A stretch of DNA of 23,204 bases from assembly GCF_001186125.1 (NCBI RefSeq), contig NW_014039604.1, positions 1 through 23,204 on the forward strand, given 5' to 3'. The translations under genes and the position numbers were made by a program. Source of the stretch: Sphaeroforma arctica JP610 (Eukaryota > Opisthokonta > Ichthyosporea > Ichthyophonida). Numbering within the stretch: the first letter of the stretch is position 1; the number at the start of each line of letters is the position of its first letter. The notes under the pieces were generated by a model. That model did not search any database and was not told the origin of the DNA. It saw nothing but the letters and a program-made list of their open reading frames with translations. Shown here one piece after another: positions 1-12,300 of this stretch.

Positions 1-134
1 GCATATTGATGATACCCTCGCGGTTAAGTTGAACTTCTGTGCGTGTCATGCATATTAATGATACCCTCGCGGTTAAGTTGAACTTCTGTGCGTGTCATGC
101 ATATTGATGATACCCTCGCGGTTAAGTTGAACTT
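1..134. repeat. 49-bp tandem repeat, 2.7 copies, open at the window edge
   Basis: Units begin at 1, 50 and 99. The unit starts GCATATTGATGATACCCTCG; copy 2 differs by one base (A for G) and copy 3 stops after 36 bases. The array probably continues upstream of the window. There are no unique spacers between units, so it is not CRISPR-like. It lies in what should be the intron or 5' region before the first recognised flippase exon. Confidence 0.95.
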
Positions 135-278
135 GGCTGACCGCTATTCTGACTGCAAGTTTGTGATTGCGTATTTGCCCGTTTATCTTAAACTCTACAC
201 CACCGATGCGGATTTTATCGTAGGCGCCTTAACCATATCTGTTTGTTTGTTGGTGTTTTTTTTCATCACTCATTGCAG
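135..278. other. Intron-like sequence before the first recognised exon
   Basis: No exon recognised. A frame open from about 88 does not match P4-ATPases, and no donor in phase 0 with a convincing upstream exon was found. It ends in a T-rich tract and TTGCAG, the acceptor for exon 1. Confidence 0.6.
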
Positions 279-392
279 CGAAATTATGTATCTACGGCGA
301 AGTACACGCTGTTCACCTTCCTGCCGGTCAATTTGTTTGAGCAGTTTCAGCGCTTAGCCAACGCGTATTTCTTGTTCTTGCTGGTGCTACAG
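279..392 (+). CDS. Flippase exon 1 of those seen (TM1)
   Basis: Residues 1-38, phase 0 at both ends. It starts after TTGCAG and ends before GTATGA. It carries the near-universal P4 start signature NYVSTAKY, then [18 protein letters not shown], which runs into TM1. The preceding exon is not recognised. Confidence 0.95.
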
Positions 393-3300
393 GTATGATC
401 GCGGTGTTTTCGATTACTATTCATATGAATATTATGTGAACGTTGCCTTTGCGCTAAACACGATCCCTGTACGTGAAGTATCGCAGGCGAAGACCATTGG
501 TAGGTATTTTTTTAGCAATGTGTTCTTGCTTCAACTACTTAGTTCGAGGTTATTTCCTGTGTATTTTTTGCTCATCTAACAGAGCAATCGCACTCGCTGG
601 TCCAAAAACAAAATAAAAACCTAAACCCGCGTTTAGGTCACCAATGGCACCACAATCGCCAGCCTGACATCGAGTACATTGGTTCGCAAAACCTTAGCAA
701 AACCTATGAAACGCGGCTTTAGCTGCACGGTTGTATTGTTCTCTATTACGGCATCAATTGTTTTATCAATCGGCGTGCCAGAATCTCATCTCAAATTTCA
801 CGCGGTAAACACTATAACTGGTACAAACAGGTGCAGAAGAGAGTTTGCGCATCGCATGGAGTGCTGGTATTTTCAATAATTACAAACGAGAAATACACAC
901 TCAATACTATGTATTCTTCGTTCGCACAGATGATCCCTGGTGTATCGTCTCTGGATCCCATGGCCACACTGGTACCCCTGATCTTTGTGATCGCACTGAC
1001 CAGTATCAAAGATGCTAATGATGATGTGGTAAGTTCTTATTCCTGTCCTGTACACCACGCCGTCTCCTATCATAGATATGGTATCCCAATGCTCTAAGTA
1101 TGGTTGCTGTCAAGTAAGCGATGGTTCAGATTAGCCAGATATAGAGCAAAGGAGGCCCAGTCCAATCTAGTCGACAGAGTTCATTGTTTCTCACGGAGGC
1201 TTTCAGTTGATACTTCGGTCATCGTACTCTTCCCACATTCGGACATATACTCGTGATATGCGTGTCGGAATATGTAAGTACGGCTGTAGCGCGTACCTTC
1301 GATTCGAATAGTCTAGTCTATAGCATATGAACTCCCATTCGAACCGCGGTTTTTCAAAGCCTCATCCTTGTAGCCTTGTTTGCGTATTCCTCCTATTCCT
1401 AGAAACGACATCAGAGTGATAGGGAAGTCAATGGCAGAGAAGTAGAGAGATTCTGCCAGCACTTAGGCGTCTGGCAATTGTGCAAGTAAGCTTACTATCA
1501 GTGACCGTGCATATCCAATATCTACATTTATAATGATTGACGCAGTCTAATGTCATCCTTTGACCACGATTTACATAGCCGCGTGGTTTGTATGCGTGAC
1601 GTCCGACAAGGTCACGGTACACCTCCATGAGTGGGAACACATCTTCTCGCCAGTTCCTCTGATCCAGTCATCGTTCGTTCTGAACGTGTATGGTTTGTGT
1701 GCCATTCACTTCCTATGCGATTGGCTGCTTCTCTCAATCACTTCGTGCCGCACATCATACCGGAGCCTGCTTTCAGGAAAATCGTGGCGTGCGCTTATGA
1801 AGAACCGCCGTTTCCACACTCACTTGCACGCGACTGCTCGCATCGATCCTTCCCCTGTGTGTATCCGTATTTCTGTATTTATACACAAAGATGTAGGTGA
1901 ATTTTATATATGATATGTGCTTGTTCACATATGTATACTTACCATATAGGTGGGAGGAGGTCGTGGTAGGAGACATCATCCGCATAGAAAACAAAGACCC
2001 GGTAGCGGCCGATGTGCTCCTGCTGCTCACATCTGAGACGGGCAACGAGTGCTATTCGGACACCGCAGAACTGGATGGGTGAGTGTGTTTGTCATTGAGA
2101 TGGTTGCCGCTGTAGTTTAATTGGAATGCATCTTTAATTTCAGATGGCTTGTATACTCAATCAAGCTGACCCAGACTATGGGTCGGTTCTGGCTTCGTAG
2201 TATATTCTGCTTTGCTCTCGCCTGTTGGAAAACGATGTACTCTTCAAAGGGCCCGACAGGTTGAATGTACGAACCGTTTGTACGTTTTGACTATGGGTTT
2301 TAATTCTGCACAAACATAGTAGTTTCTGGGTGATGTAGTGACAGCTCGGCCCGCCGAACACACTATCCACCCGAAATTCTCAGTATCGGATTCAATATTT
2401 CGATGCGTGTTATCTTAAGTTTGAGACTGTCCGATATCTACTACAAAGCTTGCGAGAACAATACACATCTACAGAGTACTGACTGTGCCGCAATCTACAC
2501 ATTCTTCATAAGCTTTAAGGGTAGCGTGTGATTTTAACCTCGAACTAATACATGCTACCACAGTGAGTCGAATTTGAAGCGATTGTATGCGATGGACGCC
2601 ACTCAGGACATTGCGGACGAAAAAGAGCTCAGTGAGCTCAGAGGTAAGAACTGGCGCTCTGAATGGGATTCGATTTCTTATTTGCTTCATGTCGTTATGT
2701 TTAATCTGAGCATTCTGTACGATCATTCTTCCAGTATCTGATTGGGTGTGTGGGCCGTTTTAGATTTTGATCATTTCTTTGCAATTCAACTCGTCGCTTC
2801 GAGGCGTCTGGTACATGGGAGATGCTCGCGCTTCTGACCAAGACATATCCGATAGTCAGCTTGGCATGTGCATCATAACCTTTTCATTCCACCCGAACGC
2901 ACCGCAAACCCAGACCAATGACGTTCTATATGCGCATCTACATCTCTTGTCTTGACCTTTTCAATACGAAGGTTGCCTCTGCGAGCCTCCGAACCCCGAT
3001 CTCATCTCATTCTCATTCAACGGTTCGCAATACCATTTCAGATTCTTCTGTACGTGAGTTTTAATTGGTGTCTCGCTTTTAACGCTTTCTTTCTTTGCAG
3101 CGTGTTTGGTGTGCGAGCCCCCAAATCCAAATCTCAATTCGTTCAATGGAAAACTTATCATCGGCGATGAGACACACTCCGTGGATAAGGAGAACGTCAT
3201 GCTCAGAGGAATGACCATGCGCAACACAGCCTGGGCCGTGGCCGTGGTGTTTTTTGCGGGCGGTGATACAAAGCTGATGTGCAACTCGATCGGGGCTAGG

Positions 3301-6300
3301 TAGGTAGTGCGTTGTGTGTATGATTGTTGCTGTCAAGTATGCTCCACGCTTTTGTACATGAGTATATATATGCGTACGAAAAGGGTTAGTTTGCAAATAA
3401 GTACAATAATATTTGTTTTGGTATCTTTCGTTTTGGTGTACCTTGCCAGCGACGGTGTGAAGCTAGCATACAATTCCAACAGCGCTAGGTAAGGGTGTTT
3501 ACATCTTTCTATTACATATGTATATGTTGATCATGCACGTTTCAAACAAAAGAGGTCATCCAAACGATCGGGTGGAGATGTTGATGCTGTCTAGGTGAAT
3601 GTTTTCATTGTTGTCGCAGTTTGTGCTCTGGATGGAGAATCCGATGGGGATTGTACTGGCTATTCAATTGTACCATTCGTTTCGAGATAGGTGCGAGAAG
3701 TCATATAGTATCGGTATACCCGACTGATGCTACGGTTCATAGCAGTATTTATCCTGCACTGGGGGTATCCATACGTCACAGGCGGCTCTCTAGCTCAATT
3801 GCAATGCAGAATAGTATTTGCCTCACTATCGGCTAACCCCACAATCAATGCTTAACTATCAACCGGGCCACACCTGACCGTCCGCTCACATCTCTTGTCT
3901 GATATCAGAATCAGTGTGCTGCACCATACCGATGCCTTAACTCGCGGTGTTTGTATACTTTCTCAGGTTCAAGCGCACGCGCATCGATGAGACAATGAAC
4001 TTGTTAATTATATACATTTTCATTATTCTGTTGGTTCTGTGTCTCCTGTCCGCTATTGGCACATACGTCTGGGAAGTCACCGTAGGCTCGGATTTCCAGG
4101 TATGGCCGAAGGACACTTTAAGTTCTTGCAAGTGTCTAGACACACTACCACAGGGTATTGCTCCGTTATTGTTCTGTCTAATGCATTGTTTGAACTTCGT
4201 CAATCGAGATTCGCGCTTTAATCTGCCGTAGCTTCTGTCTACGGCTCATGAGAATTAGTGCGTCATGTTTTGTTTGTAGACAAGTGAGCGCTTCATAGGC
4301 TTCTATTGAAGCTGCCAGTGCACTCGTGCCTTGTTGTGGTACCCGGGTTGTTTAAGCGCAGACTGTATCTTTGTCGTAGTGGCGTCCCTAACTATCAGCG
4401 TACCGATGTCTGTGGCTTACCGCCCATGTCCGCATGATACTGCGCACAACTACCGTACAAGTCTTCTGACTGTTCACCCTCCTCCACAGATATACTTACC
4501 TGCAGGAGATCCGTCAAATCCATTCGCCGTCGCGGGCATGAGTTTCCTGAGTTACATTATCCTCTACAACACCCTCGTGCCAATCTCGCTTTATGTGAGT
4601 GTGGAGATCATCAGGTACAGAGAATTGGCGGTGTGCGCCGATTTGACGCTGCGTTGTCTCATCCCTGTGTGCCTTGGTTGTTTCCCATTGGGTGCGTATT
4701 GGCAGCCCTTCAACTCTTGCTAGGCATTTTGTTGGCAGCTGATGGCTGTCAACACATCTTTGCTATCTGCTGTTTGCACGTGGCTGGCTGTGCCTATGCC
4801 GCGTCTGCTGTATCAAACATTATTTCTTTTTGTTTCGACTGTGCTGAACAGTCGGGTATTTATTTGTCACGGAATCTACCAGAGGTGTGTTTTATGATCG
4901 CATCTGCAATGCCCATATCTGATCTGGTCAACTAATATACACTGCCAATGCAATCTTCTTCTGGCACAGATTGGGGCAGAGTTGGCTCATTGATTGGGAT
5001 CTCAAAATGTATCACGCACCCTCCGACACGCCGGCACACGCACGCACGACTACCCTTACTGAAGGTACAGTGACTGCTAGTGTCAATTGGTGCATGTAGG
5101 CGTGCATATGTAAAATGGGATTATCGGCTTCGGCCGGCCTAACCTCTCTTTACATCAATGTTACAGTGTACTTATCGAAACGTCCAAGGGTTGTTGGTGT
5201 ATACAGATACCGTTCAAATATCCTCCTGAATGTTTGCAGCTGGGTTAGCGCGCACCGGAGTGTCAAATAGTGGACGTGAGCATGTGCGATCGATAGTAAT
5301 TCAGCTCTTGCACACATGCATGCATGCATACACAGAGTTGGGTCAAATTGCGTATGTATTTTCCGACAAAACTGGGACTCTGACTCAAAACATCATGGGA
5401 TTTATGAAGTGCTCCATCAACGGGAAGAAGTACGGCAAAGGCTTGACGGATGCCAACAGAGGGAGTGCGGCGCGAGAGTATGTAGTTCTTTTCATCCCGT
5501 GTGCACGTATTATACGGTACTTGATGTCACCTCAAGTGTGTATGAATGCTATCAGGTACATCGCAAGGTAGCAATTGTCTGCAGATAAACGGCAAGTGTG
5601 TGATCATGGAGTCTCTATGACTTGGGAATCCTGTGACAAGAGCTCGTAGGGTGCATGCACCGTAGTGTGTATTTCCGGGTATCCTCGTTCTCGTGCTCTT
5701 TAGCAGCTTAAGGCCATTGAAACGTCTCAACACCGCCCGAATGCAAGTGATCATGGCAAATGCGCTCGTACGCTTGTGACATACATAATATCATGCATGC
5801 AAGCTGTTTGCGCACATTCCAACCACTCAGAATTAATTGCAGCGTATACTTCAGTTCGGCACACGCAAGAAGTTGCAGCATAAATATCCCTACAGACTGT
5901 GGATTGTATCATGATACACGAACGATTGCTACGTCTGCTAGCCCTGTATATGCACGTAATACGGGACTTTGTTACTCAAAACACACCTTTGCGAGCACAT
6001 GATCGGTCGTCCAAACCCTCACATGTCATATCGTTCCCCAATGCGTGCTGTGCTGGCACCACATCTCGCAGTGGTCGCAATCCCGCGGACATCGAACCGT
6101 TGGAGGAGGTTGATTTCAGCTGGAATCCCTACAAAGACCCCAAATTCAACTTCTACGATCAGGAACTAGTCGATGTCTTGCGGTCTAAAGGCCATGACGA
6201 GTGCTACTTCTTCCGGTGCTTGGCGTTGTGTCACAGTGTGCAAGCGGAGGCGTATGTGCGGGGCCAGCTACCCGCCTACAATGCACAATCGCCCGACGAG

Positions 6301-9300
6301 TCGGCGTTGGTACAGGCGGCAATGAACTTTGGCTATGTGTTCAGGAAACGCACGAGGGTATGTCGGGAGATGTGGTGTGTGTTAAGTATATATTTAGGTC
6401 TCATCTACAATGAATTGGGTATTTTGGGATGTAACTTCTGTGCTGCTCTGCGCTTGGGATTATTTCTATCGGCGATTGTGTGAGTATATCTACAAAGTAT
6501 TTTGGTTCGTGCTAACATGTAGCAGCAACCAGTTCTCTCTGCTATCGCTTTATCGTAGCTAGCAGTTGGGTATGTACAGTGTCTGTGTTCATATAGAAAG
6601 CAATGGACTGACATCGCAATTTTCAGCTAAGGTATGCTTTCCGAATGCTGGCACTAGTTGATTGTAGCTATAAGAGTCTAACGTTTCCGAATGTTGGCAC
6701 TGGTTGATGGTAGTATAAAGGAGTCTAACTGAAAGTACGCGGCACTTACTCGCATGCACTGGCCATCCAGATCTGTACGACACACTCCCCTTTAGCGCAG
6801 ACTAACAGAGCGCTATTCGACTTCAGGTGGTTTTGTTCAGCTAAGTAAGCACCAAGTTGCATCCTAATTTAGTTATACCCATCGATTTTCTCCAGGACGA
6901 ACTGGTAATCCAAGTCAACGGCAAATTCGAGAGATATAAACTTCTAGCACTACTAGATTTTACCAGTGATCGCAAGCGCATGACTATTGTGGTGGAGTGG
7001 TCCGATGGCTCCATCCGTGCCCTGAGCAAGGGTGCTGATTCTATCATGTTTGCCAGGATAGACTGCGTAAGTGTGTGTCTTAGTTTCTGGTGTGTTATGC
7101 CGGTTTGATTACATAGACTGTATGGTGGAGTCATATCGATTCTGGTCTAGGTGGGTGTCTGATTGTTGCTGAGATGCACGGATACGATCAGGTCACACTG
7201 ATTTTTTTTCCCTCAAAAGGGGCAGAGAGGACTGATCTGCTGCTGTTTGCAATGGTGGACAGCATACGCGTGCAGGGTTGCCAGTGTACTTGTTTTATCT
7301 CGCCTGTATAGGATGATCGAATTGCTTATTGATTAAACTATGCGCGAAAGGCACAATCACAATCCAGTCAAGAGGTAGTATTGTATACTTTCAGTAGAGA
7401 CTGTGGAGCAAGATCAAACACCATACATTCATTCAAAGATGTATGTATACCAAATGGCCAGATGTTGGAGGCTTTACAATCCAGATCGACCGTTTCCACA
7501 ATCTATGATTCTCCCTTTTCTCACGCGCAACGATCCTTTGCACCCCCTTGTACAGAAACAAGAACTGTTGGATCAAACGGAAGACCACCTGGAGGAATAT
7601 GCCACTGATGGTTTGCGTACACTGGTGTATGCGGATCGACAACTCGATCCAGAGTGGTGAGTAGCGGTTGATCAGTCCATGCTCGTGATCTGCATGCGTG
7701 CTGTATCGTCTCGTTTGGAGACCGTGTCACTGATGACCAGGAAATGCTCATAACATGAATATTGAAATTGGTACTCGTTTGCTGCACACCATATGCAAAT
7801 GCTTGTGGACCCTATATTTTGTACTTCCATATGTTTTACGGTTTTGGGGCTTTGGGTTTTAGGGTTTAGGAGATGGAGGAGGATACAAGGAATGCTTGAA
7901 GTCCATGCGCCTGCTTGCTATTGACGTATATTATAGTGTGGTTTTAGCTTGCAGATTTTCAGCTTCTCGACTAGAGCGCCCTCCACCTCTACCCAGCCGT
8001 CGTTGGCTCTTTATGAGACTTTCATCCGATCTCCGACGTCCAATGTGGAGGTTGCGTCTTTTGTGCGTACATTTCAGCATCACCTCGTACGGTAAACTGC
8101 TAATGGCACTCTTGGATATTGCACGTAGGTTTAACGAATGGAACGAGCGATACAAACAGGCGTCACGAGCTATCGATAACAGAGAAGAGAAAGGTACAGA
8201 TACGATCTGCACCCGACCAGTTCAGATAATAGTCATTATAAATCACTTTCCAAGCACTGACATTCGATCTTTTATTTTATTGGAGCGTGCATTGGGTCAT
8301 ATTTTGACCTTATTCAGTCATCGGTCATGAGTTAACTCTCCCCTATTAGCTTGTTTCTAATCGGACAATATATCATCAACTCGGCGATCTGTAGTGGCAC
8401 TAGTGGCCGAAGACTTGGAAACGAAGCTGAGGTTGGTGGGCGCTACAGCCATCGAAGATAAGTTACAGGAAGGAGTTCCAGAAACCATAGCGAACCTGCG
8501 TAAAGCTAGTATACGGTATGTCGAGTCATTTTATATCTGTGACGGTGTTAGCGGAAGGGATGCTGTCATTCATATTTTTGTCAAACATATGGTAGTACCA
8601 GCCTACGTTGTGCGAATCTTGAGCTCTTAAGCTTGTGGTGACAGTACAGGTTATGGAAAAAATTAATGTGTGTCCATTGCACCCTACCAACTTCACAAAC
8701 GTTTTACATGAAACGGAGACACTCTCGGTACCATCTTTATTTCTGACTCATGTTCTGTCACGCTTGTGTAGCAGCGTCTAAAATACACAAGTGTTCACGA
8801 GAACCTTTTTATTGGTCAATTCTACCTTCATAGTCTCGCATTGCGCTTGTCGGACACTTCTGGTGTAGCTCTTCACTGCTCGGTGACCTGACTTTGTACT
8901 GACAATTAATGTTGTCGATCGTTTCCTATACCTTCTGCCTGTGAAGGGTATGGGTGCTTACTGGGGATAAGCAACAGACTGCGATAAATATTGGATTCGC
9001 CTGCCAATTATTAACGAACCAGATGCAGATCTTCACCGTGAACGAAAAAACGGAAGATGACGTGTACGAACGACTGCAAATACTCAAAAGCAAGGTAAGC
9101 CGAAGCGTGTGTACGGAGGTGGTAGAATGACGTAACTTTTCAACGGGTTTATTTGTGTACTCCTCAACCAGGTATATTGGTGCATGTGTATTCGACTGCT
9201 CGGTATAAGAAAATACCCGCGACTTGCGGAAAGTTGAAGTGTGTCTTTGTTGGGAGCTGTGCACGTTTGACTGATGGAAGTGTATGATAGATATAATCGC

Positions 9301-12300
9301 CGTGGAAGCTTACCCGAAAAATAGTTCCCACTTTTAGCGTTGGGAGTGTGTTCTGTCTGCATTTTGTGTTGACATCCTACTGTCTTGGACGGCGACAAGA
9401 TCTGATGCGACGCTACTGTGCAGAACCGTTGTAGGTCATTGGCGGCAGTCGCTGATAAATCATCATCAGAGCTTACAATAAACTCCGTAGATCTGAAGCA
9501 TCTGCAACGACTGACTTTTACCTTCCATCTGAGTGTGTTGTGCTGAGGAAACACGCACAACCGGCCCTATTGTTTGTATCTGTCACATATTTATATACCA
9601 ACATATGCAATCTGATCTTGTAAATTCGTGCATCTGCAAATATTAATATTCATAAGCCGCACTGGTAAATCGATGTACCTTTTTACAACACCATACTCAA
9701 TATATACTAGGCGAGTGATATATATACATGCACACCCCAGTATACGCAGTTCACCGTAACGCTTCATATCTGGCGCATCGTTTCTAGTTAAAACCCCATA
9801 CATGTTATTCCAGTCAACCACTGCATCTGTACACTCCCACTCACTCGTACACATCCATAGGTGGTGGCGGATGATAGTCCCAAGGCGCTGGTGATCGATG
9901 GCGCGTCGCTTGCGTTTGCTTTGTCTGACCGCTGTGGATTTGACTTCCTGACAGTGGGCAAAGCGTGTCAGTCTGTCATCTGCTGCCGTGTCAGTCCCCT
10001 GCAGAAAGCGGATGTTGTGAGGTGTGTGTTAGTGAGAGCATTCGGTATCTGTAGTGGGCACCTGCATGTTTGTGCTACTGAAAGCGTGCTGTGTTTTGGT
10101 GCGAAGCTTCATTGCTTGTGGTGAAGGCTGAGTATGGCTTACACCTCTCGAGTTTTAAAAGGCATGCCTCTTTGGGCATGTAGCTGAAATTGCCGCTTGA
10201 TCTGCGTGATCTGACTGGCGCAATTGTTGATACAAATTGCACAGCGATGTGACTGCGATGAAAGTGGCGGGTTTAGGGATGTATGTATTTCTGCTGCCGT
10301 GTGAGGGCACTATAGAGTCTGTGTCATGTCTAATTATGTGTACAAAATTGTCGGGTCGCTGTATTGACATTTCATTCATAAAAAAACAAACATATGCAGC
10401 AGATCTGTTAGGGTAAGATGAAATCATATGCCATCAAGTACAATACCTTATTAAAGACTCATGGACAAGTCTACTATCCACTCTATACAACACCATTCGA
10501 AGCAATCACCCCTTCATACGACAGTGCAGCGTGTAGTATCCGCGGCATACGACAATTCGCTTGCGCTTACTAATCAGTAGTACACTTGTGTCAGCGTCAC
10601 TAATCTCAGTCACCTCCTGCAACAGATTAGTAAAGTCAAACACCGATGCCGCCACACTCGCGATAGGAGATGGAGCCAACGATGTCAGGTATATGGCACA
10701 CTACGCCCAGCAGTCTGATCACTTTAGTATGATCTGTGGTGTGTGTGTCTGTGGATGGAACGAGAGCTTCTTCAGACTATGCAGAAATAACCATCAACCC
10801 GTCAATTGTGTTAATATGTGTGTAGGCGTGGCATCTTTGTATATACCAAAACAGGATACATTCGCAACATTGATAGACATTGCTTATTGTAAAGAATAGC
10901 CCAGGTAACCGCTTGCTAAGTGTGCGTGTATGTACTTTTGTGTTCTGTTGTGCACTTCGCTCGCTTTCGATAGCTTTTCAACAGAGACTAGACAATCAGA
11001 GAGTCAGAAACGGACTGTTCTTGCTGCTGCGATGCGAACTCCGAAACTGAGTCAGACCTCTCCATAATCGGCTCTGTCGATTAAAAATGTCACTCAAACA
11101 CACTAACAGTAAACATTTCTTGATTCGACCTGATAGTATGATACAGGCAGCGCATATTGGCGTGGGTATCAGTGGTTTGGAGGGTAGGCAAGCCGTCTTG
11201 GCGAGTGACTACAGTATTGCGCAATTCCGATTCCTTGAACGCCTCCTACTGGTGCATGGTCGGTGGTATGTACGGCGTCCTATAACGTTTGAATTTCTGT
11301 TTCGAGCTAGGCTTGTCTCCCCTCTGACGCATCTATTTGTATCTTTTTATCGAATTTTCTTGTCTATTACTATTAATTTCTCGCGCATCTCACATTCGTT
11401 CTCATTATCTCAGGTCGTATATCAGAATGACGAAATTCTTAAATTATTTCTTCTACAAGAATTTTGCACTAACGCTAGTGCAGCTGTGGTATAGTTTCTT
11501 CACTGGATGGTCAGCACAGACTCTATTCGAATCTTGGTATGAGATGTCGCCGGTTGTTGAGTGAGCCAATTTCGCTGTATACGTACCAGCAGAACTACTT
11601 GAATGATATTTATACCGTTGTTAGTGCCCACAGAAAACGAAGCTGGGTGACTCGGATGCACGTGCGGTGTTCAGTATTGCACTGCAAAACGGCACGGCTT
11701 TGTGAAGATGCTTTGTATCTGCAGCAAGTGTTAATTCAGCTACACGGCACGCGCCTGACCGCGTCTGGATAGACGCGCCCAGCTGCACATATGATTGTGG
11801 TATAACCAGTATTCTCATTAAGGCAGATTGCGTTGGGATAGACAGTGTGTCCTTTGTACAACGCGGACTTACGATATATTAACGTTGCCTATCACTGCTT
11901 TGCCTCTACACAGGTTTATCTCTTTCTTCAATTTAGTATTCACATCGCTCCCAGTGTTGGCCATGGGAATCTTCGAGCAAGACGTAGGCACGAGGTATTG
12001 CGTAGAATACGCACAGTTGTACGCGATGGGGTCTCAAGAGAAGCTGTTCAATCGCTGGGTATGCGGCATTACGATCCTTTGCCTTGCTTCCCATATTAGT
12101 TTACATAACAGAACCCCTTGTCAATGCCTGGTGCCCTGTCATGCTCAAAGTTTCTCTGCCATATTGAGGTCGCTGCTGCTTATTGTATGCGAGTAGCTTT
12201 CTTATTTCGCCCTCTCAAATGTCTATCCAGATCTTCTTTAAGTCTCTACTGCAAGGCGTGTGGCATTCAGCTATCATATTCTTCTTCGCCGCATTTGGGT

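Noticed and set aside
1-134. Direct repeats as a possible CRISPR array
   Set aside because: Units abut head to tail with no unique spacers, in eukaryotic intron-bearing DNA; it is a minisatellite.
88-357. Open frame across the end of the 49-bp repeat and into exon 1, as a candidate N-terminal flippase exon
   Set aside because: It has no ATG at its start, does not resemble P4-ATPase N-termini, and crosses the acceptor at 277-278 in a different frame from the NYVSTAKY coding frame.
7403-7555. Upstream open extension of exon 14
   Set aside because: The frame is open, but joining at 7556 after CCCCTTGTACAG gives the family spacing between KGAD and GLRTL; the extension has no family similarity.
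9084-9560. 158-codon minus-strand frame in intron 17
   Set aside because: It overlaps the end of flippase exon 17, is low in recognisable motifs, and is rich in Ser/Thr/Tyr/His as expected of a chance frame opposite intron sequence.
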